Shown here: in pieces, positions 7,312 to 13,999 of the stretch
Layout of the letters: each line of letters begins with the position of its first letter
Position numbering within the stretch: the stretch's first letter is position 1
NCBI GenBank assembly: GCA_009885425.1
Contig: VFKS01000526.1
Coordinates: 1 to 24,795, forward strand
Reading direction: 5' to 3'
DNA from: Novosphingobium sp.
Lineage (GTDB): Bacteria > Pseudomonadota > Alphaproteobacteria > Sphingomonadales > Sphingomonadaceae
Length of the DNA stretch: 24,795 nt
Notes under the pieces: generated by a model
The model's input: the letters and a program-made list of their open reading frames with translations, nothing else
Databases searched by the model: none
Told to the model about the DNA's origin: nothing
Made by a program: the position numbers and the translations under genes

Positions 7312-8106
7312 ATGACCATCCGCACCATTATCGTCGATGACGAAAAGCTCGCGATCCAGGGGCTGCAATTGCGGCTCGACAAGTTCCCCGATGTCGAAGT
7401 GATCGACACCTGTTCCAATGGGCGCGAGGCGATCCGCAAGATCAAGACCGAAAAGCCCGATCTGGTGTTCCTCGACATCCAGATGCCGGGGTTTGACGGG
7501 TTCTCGGTGGTCAAGGGGATCATGGAGATCGAACCGCCGCTGATCGTCTTCGTCACCGCCTATCAGGAACACGCCGTGCGGGCGTTTGAGGCCAATGCGG
7601 TCAATTACCTGATGAAGCCGGTCGATGAAGACAAGTTGGCCGACACGATGGAACGCGTCCGGCTGAGGATCGCCGAAAAGGCCTCAAGCGAAGAGGCTGA
7701 AAAGCTCAAGACCGTGCTGGCCGAAGTCGCCCCCGATGCGATGGAGGCGATGCCGGACGAGCCAGAACTGACCGCGCGCTATGAAAAGCTGATCAACATC
7801 AAGGATCGCGGGCAAATCTTCCGGGTCGATGTCGATTCGATCGAGCGGATCGAGGCGGCCGGCGATTACATGTGCATCTACACCGCTGACAACAGCCTGA
7901 TCCTGCGCGAAACGATGAAGGATCTAGAGCGGCGGCTCGATCCGCGCGTATTCCAGCGGGTCCACCGCAGCTGGATCGTCAATCTCAACAACGTCCGTCA
8001 GGTCAAACCGCACACCAATGGCGAATGCTTCCTGGTGCTCGAATCGGGCGCCGACGTGAAGGTATCGCGCAGCTACCGCGATGTCGTGGCGCGGTTTGTC
8101 CATTAG
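7312..8106 (+). CDS. LytTR-family response regulator
   Basis: 264 aa. The receiver domain (1-120) has the acidic pair Asp9/Asp10, phospho-acceptor Asp55 in VFLDIQMPGFDG, Thr82 and Lys102 in YLMKPVDE, so it should be phosphorylated normally. A linker of about 35 residues leads to a LytTR DNA-binding domain (about 155-264) with the typical stretches IEAAGDYMCIYT and FQRVHRSWIVNL. It is translated just after the LytS-type kinase. Proteins of this class bind short direct repeats upstream of target genes; I could not identify a convincing repeat pair in this window. No other regulated gene is obvious from context. Confidence 0.94.
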   Translation: MTIRTIIVDDEKLAIQGLQLRLDKFPDVEVIDTCSNGREAIRKIKTEKPDLVFLDIQMPGFDGFSVVKGIMEIEPPLIVFVTAYQEHAVRAFEANAVNYLMKPVDEDKLADTMERVRLRIAEKASSEEAEKLKTVLAEVAPDAMEAMPDEPELTARYEKLINIKDRGQIFRVDVDSIERIEAAGDYMCIYTADNSLILRETMKDLERRLDPRVFQRVHRSWIVNLNNVRQVKPHTNGECFLVLESGADVKVSRSYRDVVARFVH

Positions 8107-8155
8107 TTGACCCGGCCCGCTCAGTGCCGCACCTTGGCTGGCAGAGGAGCGGACA

Positions 8156-8566
8156 ATGACACAACCCATGACCGGCGGCTGCCTGTGCGGCGCCGTGCGC
8201 TATGAAATTCACGGTGAACCCGTGATGCAGGCAGTGTGCCATTGCAGCCATTGCCAAAAACAGGCTGGAAGCGCGTTTTCGACTATCGTGGGCGTGCCCG
8301 AAACGGCGGTGGTGGTAACCCAAGGCGCGCCAACCAGCTATTTCGATTCCGGCGAAAGCGGCAAGGCGGTAGAACGGCAGTTCTGCGGCACCTGCGGATC
8401 GCCGCTGTTCAGCAAGGTTGAAGTCGCGCCGGGCCTGACCTTTGTCAAAGCGGGCACGCTGGATGATACGGCCTTTTTCCAGCCTTCCGCGCATATCTGG
8501 ACCCAGTCCAAGCAATGCTGGGTCGATACCGGCGCGGTCCCCGCTTTCGCCACCAATCCGGGCTGA
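8156..8566 (+). CDS. GFA-family (CENP-V/GFA) zinc protein
   Basis: 136 aa. The zinc-binding cysteines of the GFA fold are all present: CLCG (Cys9, Cys11), CHCSHC (Cys28, Cys30, Cys33) and CGTC (Cys77, Cys80). The family is named after glutathione-dependent formaldehyde-activating enzyme, but most members have no proven reaction, so no catalytic role is claimed. It is cytoplasmic, with no signal peptide. AGAGGAG at 8143-8149 gives a strong ribosome binding site for the ATG at 8156. The 49-bp gap after the response regulator makes cotranscription possible but not certain. Confidence 0.9.
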   Translation: MTQPMTGGCLCGAVRYEIHGEPVMQAVCHCSHCQKQAGSAFSTIVGVPETAVVVTQGAPTSYFDSGESGKAVERQFCGTCGSPLFSKVEVAPGLTFVKAGTLDDTAFFQPSAHIWTQSKQCWVDTGAVPAFATNPG

Positions 8567-8571
8567 CGGCG

Positions 8572-8664
8572 ATGCGGGGGTGGAGCGTCATGCTGTGCGA
8601 TGCCCTGTTTACGGCGCTGTTTGTGCTTTTTCTGCTGGGCCCGGCGCGCCCCCGCGTAGACTAA
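8572..8664 (+). CDS. Candidate 30-aa hydrophobic mini-protein (uncertain)
   Basis: An ATG at 8572, and a second in-frame ATG at 8590 with GGTGGAG 5 nt before it, open a frame encoding a short Leu/Phe-rich hydrophobic segment (DALFTALFVLFLLG) followed by PARPRVD and TAA. It occupies the 199-bp gap between the GFA gene and the next gene. It looks like a single membrane helix with a charged tail. At this length it could be chance, and I know no family. Confidence 0.25.
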   Translation: MRGWSVMLCDALFTALFVLFLLGPARPRVD

Positions 8665-8765
8665 CCCCTAATCATAGCGCGGTTAACCGGTCGCTGACCA
8701 TTTTCCCTTACCCTGCGCTCCAAGCCGGTAGCGCAGAGGGCGCCGCCGCAGATGGAGCGTCCGGG

Positions 8766-9707
8766 ATGCACAGCTTGCAGACCACTTTTGCCACTGCCGC
8801 TGGGGAAGCCGCCTGGGAGGCCGCCTTGCGCGATCTGTTCGAGGCACGCGAACTGGCCAAGGCCGAAGCGATCCTGCGCGCCGCCTTGATCGAAAGCGGC
8901 GGCGAAATGATGCGGTTGTGCCGCAGTGCCAGCCTGTCCGCGGTCGAAATCAGCGGTTGGGACGAGCTGGCCGAAGCGGTCAAAAATCACGAGGGCGAGC
9001 CGATCACCGGTGCCACCATTGCGATTGGCAACGAAGCCGATCTGGCCTTTGAAAAGGGCGCGCAGCACCGGCCCTATCTGGTTCTGGGGCTCTATACCGA
9101 CCATGCCTGGAACTGGTCAGCGGCCAGCGCTCAAGACGTGCTGGCGCAGTGCCGCACAGACAGCCCTGATTGGGCCGGGTGGGACGAGGATATCGAAGCC
9201 TTCCTCGAAATCGACGGGCTCGATGTGCTCAACACCGCGCTGGTTCACCACAAGCAACGACATTTCATCCGCGAAGAAGGCGAAGCCGCGCCCGCGCCGC
9301 TGCGCTATGTCGAGTTCGTGCTCGGTTGCTGGTGGCGCGCGCTGCGGTTCCATCAAGCGGTCGCGGTGCAATTGGATGCGCACGGGCTGGCCGGCGCGAT
9401 CCCAGTCATTTCCGGCTTGATCGAGCTGCGCCCCGAAGTGGTCGCAGTGCATTGGCCGGTGGTCCGCCAGGTGCCCGCAGCGAAGTCCCCCGAAGCTGTA
9501 GAGCAGGATGACGAAGCCGAAGGGTTCGAAATCGCCACGCCCAACTTGACCCGTTTCAACCTGATCCAGCGCGGCCGGCTCGTGGTGGACGAAGACGCCA
9601 GCCCGACCGGAACCGTCCTGCGCCGCCGGATCGAAGTCAGCGAAGAGGATGAAGATATTGCAGTCGAGGCGCCTAGTCTGATGCGGCGCCTGCTCGGCCG
9701 GGGTTAA
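8766..9707 (+). CDS. Conserved hypothetical protein, about 313 aa
   Basis: The frame is open from 8442, but the first 108 codons overlap the GFA gene and look non-coding. The ATG at 8766 has GGAG 8 nt upstream and begins MHSLQTTFATAA. The body is mixed alpha/beta, rich in acidic residues and Trp (WDELAEAVKNHEG, HAWNWSAASAQ, WAGWDEDIEAF), and contains a hydrophobic helix near residue 195 (VEFVLGCWWRALRF). There is no signal peptide. The last 60 residues are acidic and end in a basic MRRLLGRG. I do not recognise a characterised family. Its stop codon overlaps the stop of the convergent PhnA-like gene. Confidence 0.65.
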   Translation: MHSLQTTFATAAGEAAWEAALRDLFEARELAKAEAILRAALIESGGEMMRLCRSASLSAVEISGWDELAEAVKNHEGEPITGATIAIGNEADLAFEKGAQHRPYLVLGLYTDHAWNWSAASAQDVLAQCRTDSPDWAGWDEDIEAFLEIDGLDVLNTALVHHKQRHFIREEGEAAPAPLRYVEFVLGCWWRALRFHQAVAVQLDAHGLAGAIPVISGLIELRPEVVAVHWPVVRQVPAAKSPEAVEQDDEAEGFEIATPNLTRFNLIQRGRLVVDEDASPTGTVLRRRIEVSEEDEDIAVEAPSLMRRLLGRG

Positions 9708-10012
9708 CGCTTGCGGACGAATTCGGCGCGCAGCACCAGGCCTTTGATCCCGGGATACTTGCAGTCGATCTCCTGGGCATCTCCGGTCAGCCGGATCGAA
9801 GGAATGACTGTTCCCTGCTTGAGCGTCTGGCCCGCGCCCTTGACCGTCAGATCCTTGATCAGGGTAACCGCGTCGCCATCGGCCAGCAGGTTGCCGACCG
9901 CATCGCGCACTTCGACGCGATCGGCCTCCGCCCGCTTGGCTGCCATTTCGGACGCAGGCAGCCATTCGCCGCTGTCCTCATCATAGACGTAGTCTTCGCC
10001 ATCGTCGGACAT
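9704..10012 (-). CDS. PhnA/YjdM-like protein lacking the zinc ribbon
   Basis: 102 aa. The C-terminal 70 residues match the PhnA domain (PF03831) of E. coli YjdM closely: VRDAVGNLLADGDAVTLIKD, VKGAG, IRLTG, IDCKYPGIKG and AEFVRKR. In E. coli the N-terminus holds a four-cysteine zinc ribbon. Here it is replaced by an acidic segment (MSDDGEDYVYDEDSGEWLP) with no cysteine pairs; the only Cys is in the IDCK motif. Despite the name, the family has no proven role in phosphonate breakdown. The ATG at 10012 has GGGA about 6 nt upstream. It is divergent from the GNAT gene and convergent with the 313-aa hypothetical gene. Confidence 0.88.
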   Translation of the reverse strand: MSDDGEDYVYDEDSGEWLPASEMAAKRAEADRVEVRDAVGNLLADGDAVTLIKDLTVKGAGQTLKQGTVIPSIRLTGDAQEIDCKYPGIKGLVLRAEFVRKR

Positions 10013-10082
10013 GGTCTATCCCGTTCTGTTGCCGCGCTTTAGATCGGTTGCCCTTGGGCGGCAAGGCTGGCAGGCAGGGGCG

Positions 10083-10685
10083 ATGGATCACACAATCATG
10101 CGGCTTGGCCCCACCCACCGCGACCGCGCGGCCGAAACGCTGGCGCTGGCCTTTCATCACGACCCGGCGATGGTCCATATGCTGCCCGATGCGGCCAGCC
10201 GCGCAGTGCGGCTGCGGCGGCTGATGGGCTGGATGGTCGATCAACAGTTTAAGATCGGACTGGTGCTGGGCACTGCCGATGTGACCGGAGTCACTCTGTG
10301 GCGGCAACCCGGCTTGGTTCATTTCCACGAGCCGCTGTGGCACCCGGACACATTGCTGCACATTGCTATTTTCGGACGTCACTTGCCGCGCGCGCTGCGC
10401 ACCGATGACGGGATCACCAGCCACCTGCCCAAGGGTGAGGATTGGCTGTACCTCAAGATGGCGGGGGTCCATCCCGATCACCAGGGCAAGGGGCTGGGCG
10501 GGCAAATGATCCGTTTTGGTCTGGCCGAAGCGGCGCGGCTGGGCGTTCGGTCGGTGCTCGAAACCGCGACGCCATCCAATGTCGGGCTTTACCAGAGGCT
10601 CGGCTATGAAATCGCCAGCGAATGGGACGTGCCAAAGGGCGGACCGCACTTCTGGACCATGACCACCGCAGAGACCGCCGGATGA
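10083..10685 (+). CDS. GNAT-family N-acetyltransferase
   Basis: 200 aa from the ATG at 10083, preceded by GGCAGGGGCG; an upstream ATG at 10011 overlaps the start of the divergent gene and is less likely. The acetyl-CoA binding motif A is clear at about residues 126-142: MAGVHPDHQGKGLGGQMI, with the Q/R-x-x-G-x-G/A signature QGKGLG. It is followed by the GNAT motif B region TATPSNVGLYQRLGYEI. The substrate is unknown. The last bases overlap the start of the MFS transporter as ATGA (10682-10685), so the two are translationally coupled, possibly a detoxification pair (inference). Confidence 0.92.
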   Translation: MDHTIMRLGPTHRDRAAETLALAFHHDPAMVHMLPDAASRAVRLRRLMGWMVDQQFKIGLVLGTADVTGVTLWRQPGLVHFHEPLWHPDTLLHIAIFGRHLPRALRTDDGITSHLPKGEDWLYLKMAGVHPDHQGKGLGGQMIRFGLAEAARLGVRSVLETATPSNVGLYQRLGYEIASEWDVPKGGPHFWTMTTAETAG

Positions 10686-11920
10686 TCAGCACGCCCCGGC
10701 CGGTCCTGATCTTCGTTTTCGTGACGATCCTGATAGATGCGATGGGCTTTGGCCTGATCATGCCGGTCCTGCCGCGCTTGCTGATGCGGGTGGGAGACCT
10801 GTCGCTGGACGGCGCGATCAGCCTGTCGGTCTGGATGAGTCTGGCGATGGCGCTGGCAGCGTTCGTTTCGGCGCCGATCCTGGGCAACCTGTCGGACCGG
10901 TTCGGGCGGCGTAAGGTGCTGCTGATCGCGTTGCTCGGGATGGCGGCCCATTATGCGGTGCTAGCCGTCGCCAGCAGCGTGGCGCTGATCGTGCTGGGCC
11001 GGGTGCTGACCGGGGTGTTCGGCGGGTCTTATGCCCCGGCCCAGGCGGCGATTGCCGATGTCACCAATCCGGACGAGCGGGCCAAGAACTTTGCGCTGGT
11101 CTCAGCCGGGTTCGGGGTCGGGTTCGTGGCGGGACCGGCGCTGGGCGGATTGCTGGTTCAATTTGGCGAACGGACCCCGTTCTGGGTGGCGCTGGCCTTG
11201 GCTTCGGCCAATTGCCTCTATGGCCTGATCGCCTTTCCCGAAACGCTGAAACCCGAACTGCGGCGGCCCTTTGCTTGGGCCCGGGCCAATCCGTTCGGGG
11301 CGTGGAAGATCGCCGGACAGTCTGAAGGAATGCGCCGGATCGCGCTGGTCCTGCTGCTGTGGCAGCTCGCCAGTCTGGTCTATCCCTTGACCTGGAGCTT
11401 TTGGGGGATCGCGGCGCTCGGCTGGTCGGATCAGATGATCGGGCTCAGCCTGGCGGCGGTCGGGATCGTGATTGCGCTTAGCCAGATTTTGATCACCGGC
11501 CGCGCAGTCAAGCGGCTGGGTGAGCGCGGCGCGGCCACCGTCGGCATGATCGGGGCAGGGATCGGCTTTGCTGGCTATGCTTTCGCCTATTCGACCTGGC
11601 AGGCCTATGCCTTGCTGGCGGCGGTGGCGGTGCAGTCGCTGGTCCAGCCGAGCCTGATGGCGATGCTTTCGCGCCGCGCGACGCCCGAAACACAGGGCGA
11701 AGTTCAGGGACTGGCGGCGATGGTCATGGGGGTCGGATCGATTGTCGGCCCGCTGGTACTGATCCAGCCGATGGCCTGGTTCACCTCACCGGCGGCGCCG
11801 TTCGTGTGGCCGGGGGTGGCCTTTGCGATCGCCGCCGCGATCACGCTGGCGGCCTGGTTGCTGCTGCAAACCACACCGAAGCGCAGCCCGGCCATCGAAA
11901 CCGACGGAGCCAGGCCTTGA
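10682..11920 (+). CDS. MFS transporter, TCR/Tet (TetA-like) family
   Basis: 412 aa with about 12 hydrophobic helices, the family norm. The N-terminal helix carries DAMGFGLIMPVLPRLL, a signature of TetA-type drug:H+ antiporters, and the loop between helices 2 and 3 has motif A, GNLSDRFGRRK (68-78). Helix 4-5 holds GRVLTGVFGGSYAPAQAAIAD. The start overlaps the GNAT stop (ATGA). The substrate cannot be told; chromosomal relatives usually export various hydrophobic compounds and do not by themselves imply tetracycline resistance. It is located in the inner membrane. Confidence 0.92.
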   Translation: MISTPRPVLIFVFVTILIDAMGFGLIMPVLPRLLMRVGDLSLDGAISLSVWMSLAMALAAFVSAPILGNLSDRFGRRKVLLIALLGMAAHYAVLAVASSVALIVLGRVLTGVFGGSYAPAQAAIADVTNPDERAKNFALVSAGFGVGFVAGPALGGLLVQFGERTPFWVALALASANCLYGLIAFPETLKPELRRPFAWARANPFGAWKIAGQSEGMRRIALVLLLWQLASLVYPLTWSFWGIAALGWSDQMIGLSLAAVGIVIALSQILITGRAVKRLGERGAATVGMIGAGIGFAGYAFAYSTWQAYALLAAVAVQSLVQPSLMAMLSRRATPETQGEVQGLAAMVMGVGSIVGPLVLIQPMAWFTSPAAPFVWPGVAFAIAAAITLAAWLLLQTTPKRSPAIETDGARP

Positions 11921-11936
11921 ACAAGGGAGCCTTACC

Positions 11937-12377
11937 ATGACCGAACATTCTGTTGCTCCGCGCCGCCTCGCGATGCTTGGCGCCGGACTGGTGCTGGCTG
12001 GACTGCTGACCGGGTTTGTTTCGGGCCAGATGGCCAATCCGCGGATGGGATTGTCTTCGCACCTTGCGGCGTTATCGGGCGGAACATTGCTGCTGGCCCT
12101 TGCCGGGGTCTGGAGCCACATTAGCCTCGCGCCGCGCTCAGAGCGCTGGGCGGTGGGCCTGCTGGGCTATGGCATGGTGGCAAATTGGCTCGCCACATTG
12201 CTGGCGGCGATCTGGGGCGCCGGGCGCGAGACCATGCCGCTGGCCGCAGCAGGACGGCAGGCTGGCACCGTTCAGGAAGGTCTGGTCACCGCACTGCTGG
12301 TCAGTTTGTCGGCAGCTGTCGTGGCAGGCTTGGTTCTGGTCCTGATCGGCCTGATGCAAGGTCGCGGTGTAGACTGA
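11937..12377 (+). CDS. Hydroxylaminobenzene mutase-like integral membrane protein
   Basis: 146 aa with four predicted membrane helices. AAGGGAG at 11923-11929 supports the ATG at 11937. The motif ANPRMGLSSHLAAL (about residues 33-46), the WLATLLAAIWGAG helix and the loop around GTVQEGLVTALL resemble the HabA/HabB (hydroxyamino)benzene mutase family of nitrobenzene degraders. Most genomic members are annotated only by this resemblance, and the activity is unproven. It starts 16 nt after the MFS transporter and probably belongs to the same transcript. Confidence 0.65.
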   Translation: MTEHSVAPRRLAMLGAGLVLAGLLTGFVSGQMANPRMGLSSHLAALSGGTLLLALAGVWSHISLAPRSERWAVGLLGYGMVANWLATLLAAIWGAGRETMPLAAAGRQAGTVQEGLVTALLVSLSAAVVAGLVLVLIGLMQGRGVD

Positions 12378-12441
12378 ATCACTGGTTAGGCATTCATCGC
12401 AATCTCCGTGCAAGCCGGCGCAAGTTAGCCTGTGCCCGGAT

Positions 12442-12459
12442 GCCGCTGTGCGCAGCGGC
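12442..12459. other. Short GC hairpin upstream of the lipoprotein gene
   Basis: GCCGCTG, loop TGCG, CAGCGGC form a 7-bp perfect stem 29 nt before the lipoprotein start, in the 111-bp gap after the mutase-like gene. No T-run follows, so it is not a normal terminator. It may be a stem in the 5' leader or chance. Confidence 0.35.
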
Positions 12460-12488
12460 GTGCACGCAGAAGCCGGAGGGGTCGCACC

Positions 12489-12962
12489 ATGAGGATATTC
12501 GCATTGAGCCTGGCGCTATTGGCTGGCCTGGCGGCCTGTTCGGGCAAGCCGCCGCCGCAACAGGCGCGCAACAGTCTGCCACCGCGCCACGCCTCGCTCC
12601 CGCCAGTGCCGCAGCGCACGGCTGTTGTAGCAAATCCGGGCGAGGCGGTGTGGCATTTGCGGGCCGGACTGAATGTTGCGGCGCTATCCTGCAAAGGCCG
12701 GGGCCGTGCGCCGGTAACCGCGTACTACTCGCGCTTTCTTGGGCGGCACAAGGCGCTGCTATCGCAGGCTTATGCCGCCGAACAGCGCCGCCATGGCAAG
12801 GGCCTGGATCGCCATCAGACCCAGCTCTACAACCGCTTTGCCAACCAGCGCAGCCCGGCACAGTTCTGTGCGTCTTCAGCCAATGTCGCAAAGCGTGCGG
12901 CGGCGATGGATTCGCCTGCTCTGGCGGCCAATGCACGGCGTTTACTGGACGAAATCGCCTAG
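12489..12962 (+). CDS. Conserved hypothetical lipoprotein
   Basis: 157 aa from the ATG at 12489, with GGAGGGG about 8 nt upstream. The N-terminus MRIFALSLALLAGLAAC is a lipoprotein signal with lipobox LAAC and acylated Cys17. After a Pro-rich linker (to about residue 45) comes a helical domain with Cys64 and Cys125, Tyr-rich in the middle (TAYYSRFLGRHKALLSQAYAAE). It is probably anchored to a membrane and exposed to the periplasm. I know no function. Its TAG stop overlaps that of the convergent TauE-like gene within the palindrome CTAG (12959-12962). Confidence 0.75.
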   Translation: MRIFALSLALLAGLAACSGKPPPQQARNSLPPRHASLPPVPQRTAVVANPGEAVWHLRAGLNVAALSCKGRGRAPVTAYYSRFLGRHKALLSQAYAAEQRRHGKGLDRHQTQLYNRFANQRSPAQFCASSANVAKRAAAMDSPALAANARRLLDEIA

Positions 12963-13711
12963 AATCCCTGCCAGATCAGCCGCAATCCAAGCGCGATCAT
13001 CAGCAGATAGATCAGGCTATAGAACCGCGCGGGATCCATCCGGCGGATTAGCCAGACCCCCGCCAGCGTGGTGGCGATCGCCAGCGGCGCCAGTAACGCG
13101 GCAGCTTGCAGCACGGTCCAGTTGAACGAACCGAGCGCCGCGTAACTTGGCACTTTCATCCAGTTGATAGCGGCAAAAGTCAGCGATGAGGTGCCGACGA
13201 AGACCTGATGCGGCAAGCGGCGCGGGGTGACCCACATCTGGAACGGCGGGCCGCCGGCGTGGGCGATCTGGCTGGTGAACCCGGTCGCCACGCCAAACAG
13301 CGTGCCCACCCAGCCGGGCGAATTGCTGGGCGCCACGATCCGCCCGCCGCGCTCCAGCCATAGCCGGTAAAGGCCAAAGGCGAGCGTAATTGCCCCTAGC
13401 AGCACCAGCAGCTTTTCCTCCGGCACGACCGCAGCCAGCCCGGTCCCCAGCGCCACTCCGACCAACGCGCCGGGCAGCATCCAGCCGATGACCCACCCAT
13501 CCCAGGTCTTGCGATAGGACCAGACGCTGACCACGTCCTGGACCAGCAGTACCGGCAATAGCAGCGCGGCGGCAGTGACCGGGGGCAGGGCCAGCGCCAG
13601 CAGCGGCGTGGCCAGCGCGCCCAGCCCGGCAAAGCCGCCCTTGGCCAATCCTAATATTGCAACCGCCAACACGGCCATGGCCAAGGTCCAGGGATCGGCG
13701 AGCAGTTCCAT
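12959..13711 (-). CDS. TauE/SafE (TSUP) family membrane transporter
   Basis: 250 aa from the ATG at 13711; the frame runs on upstream to 13909 but that part has no membrane character. About 8 hydrophobic helices are visible. The two repeat signatures of the family are present: GLAKGGFAGLGALATPLLAL (21-40) and GFTSQIAHAGGPP (144-156). TSUP proteins export organic or sulfur-containing anions such as sulfite or sulfoacetate; the substrate is unknown here. It is convergent with the lipoprotein gene, with interlocked stop codons, and divergent from the gene group starting at 13824. Confidence 0.9.
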   Translation of the reverse strand: MELLADPWTLAMAVLAVAILGLAKGGFAGLGALATPLLALALPPVTAAALLLPVLLVQDVVSVWSYRKTWDGWVIGWMLPGALVGVALGTGLAAVVPEEKLLVLLGAITLAFGLYRLWLERGGRIVAPSNSPGWVGTLFGVATGFTSQIAHAGGPPFQMWVTPRRLPHQVFVGTSSLTFAAINWMKVPSYAALGSFNWTVLQAAALLAPLAIATTLAGVWLIRRMDPARFYSLIYLLMIALGLRLIWQGF

Positions 13712-13823
13712 CGCCGCCAGCCAGCACGGAACGCGGCTGTAAGCAAGCGGCGCGCGCGGTCTTGTCCCCGCGGCACAGGTCCATAGACTGCCGATCTGGT
13801 TCAACTCGTTGGAGATACAAGCA

Positions 13824-13940
13824 ATGACCGATCCGCGCGCCATGGTGCAAACGATGATTTCGTTGGCTTCGGCCTCGCTGGGGCGGCTCGCTGCGAAAGT
13901 CAGCGGCAATGCTGCGTTTGAGCGTGAAGCCGAAGGCTGA
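13824..13940 (+). CDS. Candidate 38-aa small protein
   Basis: A frame starting MTDPRAMVQTMISLASASLG and ending EREAEG has a good ribosome binding site, GGAGA at 13811-13815, 8 nt before the ATG. It fills part of the 288-bp gap between the TauE-like gene start and the lysozyme-like gene. The product is amphipathic and soluble-looking, with no cysteine. The opposite strand is also open here without a plausible start or domain. I recognise no family. Confidence 0.4.
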   Translation: MTDPRAMVQTMISLASASLGRLAAKVSGNAAFEREAEG

Positions 13941-13949
13941 GGTCACGCC

Positions 13950-13998
13950 GACTCGCCTAAGCCGAGGAAACTGCTAGACTTCGCCGTGGAGGCGAGTC
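13950..13998 (+). promoter_or_regulatory. Inverted repeat covering the ribosome binding site of the lysozyme-like gene
   Basis: GACTCGCCT (13950-13958) is the exact complement of AGGCGAGTC (13990-13998), with 31 nt between. The right arm overlaps the Shine-Dalgarno GGAGG (13988-13992) and ends one base before the ATG at 14000. In an mRNA the stem could hide the ribosome binding site. Nothing else supports regulation, and a 9-bp stem with a long loop could be chance. Confidence 0.35.
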
Positions 13999-13999
13999 G

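Noticed and set aside
12442..12459. Hairpin as terminator of the MFS/mutase transcript
   Set aside because: No T-run follows the stem, and the lipoprotein gene continues in the same direction shortly after.
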